Of a stretch of DNA of 64,000 nucleotides, positions 58,739 through 64,000 are shown one piece after another. This DNA is from Cristatella mucedo. Lineage: Eukaryota; Bryozoa; Phylactolaemata; Cristatellidae. Numbering within the stretch: position 1 is the stretch's first letter; every line of letters starts with the position of its first letter. Under the pieces are notes generated by a model that saw only the letters and a list, made by a program, of their open reading frames with translations, had not been told where the DNA came from and searched no databases. A program made the translations under genes and the position numbers. The stretch spans positions 6,790,501 through 6,854,500 of the forward strand of contig WPIO01000007.1 in NCBI GenBank assembly GCA_009760855.2, in the 5' to 3' direction.

Positions 58739-59178
58739 CACATTCTACCTATCAGCCGAGCTAAGAGCATGAGACTGGTGGAGACGTTATTCGCTGAAAA
58801 ACCAGATGATTGCCAGCATACATATCCGTGGTTGCTCCTGGTGGCGCATGTCAATTGTAATGAAATATTGTCATTGAAAAATCTATTTACTTCACCTAAA
58901 ACATCTCCAGCGCCTCCCCACCAAGCTTGTGAAGTCAACGAGAATAATGGCTGATGTGAAATACTCGAGACAAGCATGATAAACAATAATAATAAAATTG
59001 TGTACAGCACTCAAAAGGACTAAACCTGTTTCTAGGCAAGCTGGAATGGAACAGAATCGATAGACGCAGTAATAAATTTAGAGATACAGCCTAGGTTTAG
59101 AGGATGAAACTCCCTATTGCTTGGCATTGTATTATTCTATCTTATTATTATTATTATTCTATCTGCTCAAAGACTGCC
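58733..59178 (-). repeat. Inverted counterpart of 39,651-40,099
   Basis: Reverse-complement match to unit 1, ending at ATTCTATCTGCTCAAAGACTG. Collinearity resumes at GGCCTAGGCTTCACCGGGCC. Confidence 0.8.
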
Positions 59179-59369
59179 TAGATGGCCTAGGCTTCACCGG
59201 GCCCTGAACTGCACGAAGTAGCCGGACAGGTCGCGCTGGCTGGTGGTACGTTGGAAGCACTGGCCACCCTAAGAATTGCCACTACCCACTCTAAATTGGA
59301 TGCGAGCGTCTTTTATAGCCCAGAACATTCGGCCGCTGTGGGCGACCGCGAGCGGTGAGAGCTACTTAC

Positions 59370-59648
59370 CATGTATTCCATATCTCTCCAAGATTTTCGA
59401 AATATCTACTTTGGGTTTGCTGGCCTTGGCATCATTTCGCTGAATTCGAGCGCCAGTCTGTGAGGTCTGCTTGGCGGCACGAGAGCGCTGCGGCTTCGGT
59501 TGCAGTTGATCGCTTGGCTGCGGAAGAGCCGAATGTGCTGGCCCGTCTCGAGGCTGCTGAACATCGGTCGACGGCGGGCTACGAATGGCCGGCGGTGACG
59601 ATGTGATAATTTCCCGTGTGACGATACGCTCTTGCGAAAACACTTGAA
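59370..59648 (-). CDS. 279-nt phase-1 exon, Pro/Gln/Ser-rich, unit 2
   Basis: Same length, sites and phases as 40,286-40,564. Differences are concentrated near the start (VFSQERIVTREIITSSPP) and at DVQQPRD, with the rest unchanged. The C-terminal KPKVDISKILERYGIH is identical. Confidence 0.62.
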
Positions 59649-59878
59649 CTGCAAAGCGCGTACACGTGGCAGCAAAGCGTCAGCTACCGGTTTGTATGGC
59701 CCACCAAACATAGGTGTATAATCGTGAGATCTAGCAACACTGCATTAATTACGCCGGACAGTATCCCCGTGAATGTCGCGTGCATTGGACGCTGGCTCAA
59801 ATCCTGTTCATTGGACGGTTTACTAATGCATCGCGAGAAGTTGATCCCTAGTGCAGGGACTACATCGAAAAAACCTAC

Positions 59879-59962
59879 CTCGAGTTGTTTCGGTGAGCGT
59901 CTGCCGATCCAGAGCGGAGCTGATGGGTGACAGGAGCTCGCTTGCCGACGTCTGTGTGGGAC
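59879..59962 (-). CDS. 84-nt phase-1 exon candidate, unit 2
   Basis: Counterpart of 40,795-40,878 with the donor CGAG|GTAGGT intact and one replacement (TLTETTR). Confidence 0.47.
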
Positions 59963-60349
59963 CTCGCAAAAGGTCATTGGCGAGTGTGTGCAGGGGATCT
60001 GTAAGCGAACAGACGTGCCGGTAAGGACGACACTGAGCCCAAAATACGCAGCCTCACAAGATTTGGGATACATATGCTTTCTTCCCTCAAAGATCAAAGC
60101 AGCGTCACTGCTTTCGAGCGTGGACCGTTGGTCATATCTGCATCCTCGCTAAGCTGGACAAGACAAGACGTATTAGCAACTGTACCCTGCCGGAGCCAAT
60201 CAGTAATTCTTCCTTACATAGACAGCCGCCCAGGGAATTTAGAAGATCAAGCTCAATTTCTCTCCGTTGTATATAGCAGCATTATTGGGTTTAGGTGGGC
60301 CAGTTGAAAATCAGGAAGCCATTATAGCAGGTGTACGACCGAGCGGATA

Positions 60350-60600
60350 ATAATGATAATGCATTCGATATAGCACCCACAGAGAACTCAATCTCTCTCT
60401 AAGCACTTTGCATTTGCTGCATAGAAAGCACGATCGAATGGTTAGTGGTATCATGCTTGATAAACAACAAGAATAACATGGTTAGGGGTGACACGCACAA
60501 GGTCAGCATGCAGTTATGACTAGTGGCAGCATGCAAAGTATCAGCACGCATAAGCACATATAGAGGAATCACGGGGACCCACTAAATGCTATCATAAATG
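60350..60600 (-). mobile_element. LINE-A 3' end at the unit 2 boundary
   Basis: Shared with 41,265-41,545. Similarity between the units ends inside it at about 60,600. Confidence 0.85.
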
Positions 60601-60614
60601 CTTTCCCATAGCAT

Positions 60615-60720
60615 CTTGATGTTTCTATACAACGTACCGCCCTGGTTGGGCCCCGGGGTAATGTTCTTGCCTTGAACGACCAAGTTCGTGGAGTCGAGCC
60701 ATGTAGCATACTTATTACGT
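60615..60720 (+). mobile_element. Possible tRNA-derived SINE head
   Basis: GGTTGGGCCCCGGGGTAATG and GTGGAGTCGAGCC have the spacing and look of A and B boxes, with GACCAAGTTCGTGG resembling the arm before the B box of S1. The 3' end is unclear. Confidence 0.35.
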
Positions 60721-61137
60721 TCGGAAAGAGACGAAGCCCTATTATTTCGCTTCACAGATGTGTGCATATTACACGTACAATATACCAATATATACAATCG
60801 TCCAAGTAGAAGAATAGATGCAAACTCAAGATATTTGGTTACTGAATGCCGAAGCGAGTTGCAGTCTTTCGGTGCACAAGAACCGAAGGATTAATAATCA
60901 AAAGAATCAGTGCGATTCAGTGCGAGAAACGACGGGCGAGAGGACTTGAAGCTGAGGAGGAGCAGTGCGAATGCGAGAGCTCACGCGGAGCATGGAGGGC
61001 GGAGCGGATAGGCTGCTACGACCGAGTGAAACTACCTGTACGGGCAGAGAAAGGATTTCGAAGTCAATTACAGGTAACGACTTTGAGGCCTCTCGAGCGT
61101 CTGTGAGGCCTCGCGAGCTTCCTGTTTTGTCACATAC
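60721..61137. other. No gene recognised
   Basis: Intron-like. It leads to the donor of the 61.1-kb exon at its right end. Confidence 0.35.
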
Positions 61138-61398
61138 CAGAGGATTGTGGGGCGTGCTGATCCTGCGTGGGATCTGGATGTGGTGGCTGGTCTTCGTGCT
61201 TTCCAGGAGATCGTAACTTCGTCCCCACTGCAGAGCCAAATTTAGTAGATAGTTTCTCCTTGTCCTGCTTCACGCGATCTTCTGATACCGCAGTGTCATC
61301 TCTGCGGGTGACCTTCGGCGCCCAGACGTCGCTACCTGAGACTGAACTTGACCAGCTTGGCTGAGGCTGCAGTCTGTCAAACTGGTAGCGCCTCGGTG
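61138..61398 (-). CDS. 261-nt phase-1 exon, basic, Pro/Ser/Lys-rich
   Basis: The acceptor TTTGCAGAAAG and donor TCTG|GTATGT bound 2 + 86 codons + 1 nucleotides. Using the nearer TTTGCAG instead adds four nucleotides and makes the entry phase 0. It reads PRRYQFDRLQPQPSWSSS, GSDVWAPKVTRRDDTAVSED, a Lys-rich middle (KQDKEKLSTKFGS) and ends DQHAPQSS. It has no duplicate in the window. The WAPK motif recalls the 444/447-nt exons. As the right-most exon seen, it suggests the gene continues past the window edge. Confidence 0.48.
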
Positions 61399-61402
61399 CT
61401 TT

Positions 61403-61884
61403 CTGCAAAGCAGAGAAGTATCGTCAGAGAAATACAAAAGACGACGCGGCGTATGCTCCGGAGCTCCGAATAAAATACAGCAGCCAGTCTACGGTTGTCA
61501 AAAGCGCACAACAGAAGAGCATAATGTCAAGCACAAAACTTCTGGTCAACTTCATCTAAAGTACAAACTGTTGCGCTTGGTGTGCTTAGCTGCTAGTCGT
61601 CGGTGAGTCTGGGGCATGGATTCTTTAGGACTGTGGTATGAAGTTAGAATCCCGATGAAGAAGCGAGAAGCATCCTATAAACTTATCCGGAACGTAAGAC
61701 CGGAGCCGTGCAACTTCTCTGTTTGGTTAAGCATAAGCAGGCAATCACAGTAAGCAGCACAAGCACGTCCATCTGGATGCCTATCTCGCGCAGTGGCTAC
61801 ATCTCGACGATGACTATCAAGGGTAAGAATGGAACGACATCTAATTAACTAGAAAGTACTCAGGAAGTGTGTCTAAGTGCAGTG
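61403..61884. other. No gene recognised
   Basis: Presumed intron upstream of the 61.1-kb exon. No repeats or exons recognised. Confidence 0.35.
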
Positions 61885-62278
61885 ATAATAATACTAATAA
61901 TGTAAATAATACACTGATAAAGCGACCGCAGAGAACTCCTCTTTCTAGGCGCTTTACATTTGTTGCAAAGGAAACACGATCGCATGGTGAGTGGTATCAT
62001 GCTTGATAAACAACATGAATAACACGGATAGGGGTGACATGCACAGGGTCAGCATGCAAGTGTGGTTAATGACAGCACGCACGGTGTCAGCACGCATAAG
62101 CACATACAGGACGAATCACAGGGACCCACTAAAGGCTGTCATAAATAGGTGCGTTTTTAATTTCTTTTTAAATGTGGTCAAGCAGGGGATATGACGGAAG
62201 TCGGGAGTGAGTTCCAGGCTTTCGGAGCATACGAACTAAAGGCACGGTAATATTTATTATTATTATTATTATTATTAT
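61885..62278 (-). mobile_element. LINE-A 3' portion plus ATT repeat
   Basis: Minus-strand tail and 3' UTR with the C-terminal remnant to about 62,250. A TTA microsatellite follows at 62,250-62,278. Confidence 0.85.
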
Positions 62279-62394
62279 GGCTCAATGCAAAAGATTTCGA
62301 AGTTGCAAATATGATTATTATTGACGTATAATGTTAGGAAAGAGGTAACATTTAATAAATCTTGCTGTGATGTATCCGATGGAAATAGAAATAT

Positions 62395-62470
62395 CAATTG
62401 TCAATTTATATGTCAATATAAATTTATTTATATAATATATATATAAATATATCAATATATTTATATGTCA
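62395..62470 (+). repeat. AT-rich ATATAAAT repeat
   Basis: Imperfect TATA, TAAATATA and ATTTATAT units able to fold on themselves. Confidence 0.75.
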
Positions 62471-62528
62471 ATGAAATTTACATTTATAAGCATATGTCTT
62501 TTTGTTTTAAAAAGTTGGCATGTCCTGG

Positions 62529-63003
<475 letters not shown>

Positions 63004-63007
63004 TTCT

Positions 63008-63672
63008 GTCTCGGCTTGATTATTGTAATTCCCTTTTGGCTGGGCTACCAAAGAAAGCTATTATGCCACTACAGCGGACTATGAATATGGCTGCAAGGCT
63101 GGTCTTCAAGTCCCAGCGGTTTGAGCACGTGTCACCTCTGCTGAAAGAGCTAGGATGGTTGCCGGTTGAGCAAAGGATACAGAGCAAAGTTCTCATGCTG
63201 ACCCACAAGGCCGGCCACGGCTTGGCTCCTTCGTACCTAGCTGAACTGCTGCATCAGTTTCAGCCTGTTCGCGCCCTCAGGTCCTGTGTGGACAATAAAT
63301 TAGCTGTCCCATACCTCCGCTTAAAGACAGTTGGCGACTGAAGGTTTAGCTCGGCAGGTCCTTGACTGTGGAACTCGCTTCCACAATTCTTACGCAATGA
63401 CATCTACTCTCCAACTGCCGACTTGGCACATCTTTTTCAGCGGTCCTGAACTAATACTTATATGCTACTCACAACCTTAACTGCTCTCCTAACTCTGCTA
63501 TGCTTCCCACTTTCTCTTTGTTGCGTGAGACGAAGTCTGTTGGCTACCGAATGCGTACCGAAAGCCGCTTAGGCTGTGAGTGCGCTATACAAAACTCTCC
63601 TACGTAACACCCACACAGTCTTTATGACTTTGTGGAGTTACTGACGGAGATACATGACATTAAATTACATTA
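63008..63672 (+). mobile_element. LINE-C C-terminal fragment
   Basis: SRLDYCNSLLAGLPKKAIMP, the AARLVFKSQRFEHVSPLLKE block and WLPVEQRIQSK are open for about 100 codons, then stops appear. The 3' segment and CATTAC tail end at the minisatellite. Confidence 0.9.
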
Positions 63673-63868
63673 CAGACAGACCGGACGGACGGACAGACCG
63701 GACGGACGGACAGACCGGGCGGACGGACAGACCGGGCGGACGGACAGACCGGGCGGACGGACAGACCGGGCGGACGGACAGACCGGGCGGACGGACAGAC
63801 CGGACGGACGGACAGACCGGACGGACGGACAGACCGGACGGACGGACAGACCGGACGGACGGACAGAC
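63673..63868 (+). repeat. 17-bp minisatellite (about 11.5 units)
   Basis: Unit CAGACCGGACGGACGGA with an A/G variant at one position. The G form fills the middle units and the A form both ends. Grows out of the LINE-C tail (ATTACAGACAGACC). Confidence 0.95.
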
Positions 63869-63872
63869 AGAC

Positions 63873-63910
63873 AGTCACGGCCTGAAATAAAAATATTTCA
63901 GGCCGTGACT
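63873..63910 (+). repeat. Perfect 17-bp inverted repeat, AAAA loop
   Basis: AGTCACGGCCTGAAATA (63,873-63,889) and its exact complement (63,894-63,910) flank four A residues. It directly follows the minisatellite. It could be the end of a small transposon, a foldback scar or a structured RNA element. Confidence 0.9.
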
Positions 63911-64000
63911 TTCAATAATCCTATGCACGGATAAGTGATTTGAATACGCGAACGAAGCGCTGTGCCTACAGGCACACTGACATGTTTGCGTGCAGCTCAC

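Larger units (their letters stand above)
41975..60600. repeat. Tandem segmental duplication, unit 2 (about 18.6 kb)
   Basis: Same order and orientation as unit 1: module P (42.0-44.95), module Q (46.26-47.98), long exon (49.24-51.35), LINE-C (51.85-53.1), exon (54.0-54.44), shortened module P (54.45-55.35), module Q (55.4-57.3), module R (57.6-58.4), inverted segment, two-exon block (59.37-59.96). It lacks the young LINE-C and most of 33.5-35.4 kb, and has gained three SINEs, LINE-A pieces and an AT repeat. Confidence 0.85.

Noticed and set aside
60582..60797. Possible phase-1 micro-exon ending at CAGGGCG|GTACGT
   Set aside because: The bases coincide with A- and B-box-like motifs of a tRNA-derived SINE head, a simpler explanation.
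63632..63934. Repeat protein with a DRPDGRT-like unit of 100 codons
   Set aside because: Translation of the 17-bp minisatellite. A 17-bp unit cycles through all frames and stays open only by composition.

Overview
ORGANISM. The window is eukaryotic and most probably comes from an invertebrate animal. It is full of 5'-truncated non-LTR retrotransposons whose reverse transcriptase and C-terminal blocks look like the L2/CR1 group, tRNA-derived SINEs, and long microsatellites (GGC, GA, TA, CT, ATT). Plausible coding segments are short GT-AG exons separated by kilobases. There is no operon, Shine-Dalgarno or compact bacterial organisation. I cannot name the species from sequence alone.

LAYOUT. 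All gene evidence lies on the minus strand. (1) About 1.5-8.65 kb: a seven-exon model whose intron phases agree throughout and whose assembled reading frame would be about 330 codons. It has a Gln/Trp repeat exon, an Ala/Leu-rich probably helical domain and a Pro/Glu-rich C-terminus. One intron holds a 370-bp GGC tract. (2) About 9-18.6 kb: mostly decayed LINEs and simple repeats, with two copies of a 75-nt candidate exon (12.1 and 17.8 kb). (3) 19.2-61.4 kb: an array of Pro/Ser/Ala/Thr-rich exons, most of which begin and end in phase 1. Its core is a direct tandem segmental duplication. Unit 1 (about 19.8-41.5 kb) and unit 2 (about 42.0-60.6 kb) each carry the same four exons in the same order. 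Read along the minus strand these are 84 nt, 279 nt, 444/447 nt, then a long exon (2115 nt in unit 2, 1086 nt in unit 1). An older paralogue of the 444-nt exon lies at 19.2 kb and another phase-1 exon at 61.1-61.4 kb. (4) 61.9-64 kb: LINE fragments, a 475-bp purine tract, a 17-bp minisatellite and a perfect hairpin.

HOW IT FITS. Because the array exons are phase 1 on both sides, any subset can be joined in frame. This fits either one very long gene for a disordered, low-complexity protein grown by segmental duplication, or a cluster of related genes. TGCATG motifs (the known Rbfox-type splicing signal) recur about 140 nt downstream of three paralogous exons. Three SINE insertions with matching empty sites, a 1029-bp in-frame exon difference, a local inversion and a 1.1-kb deletion separate the duplicated copies. 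All exon calls are splice-signal inferences without transcript support. Misassembled haplotypes could mimic part of the duplication.
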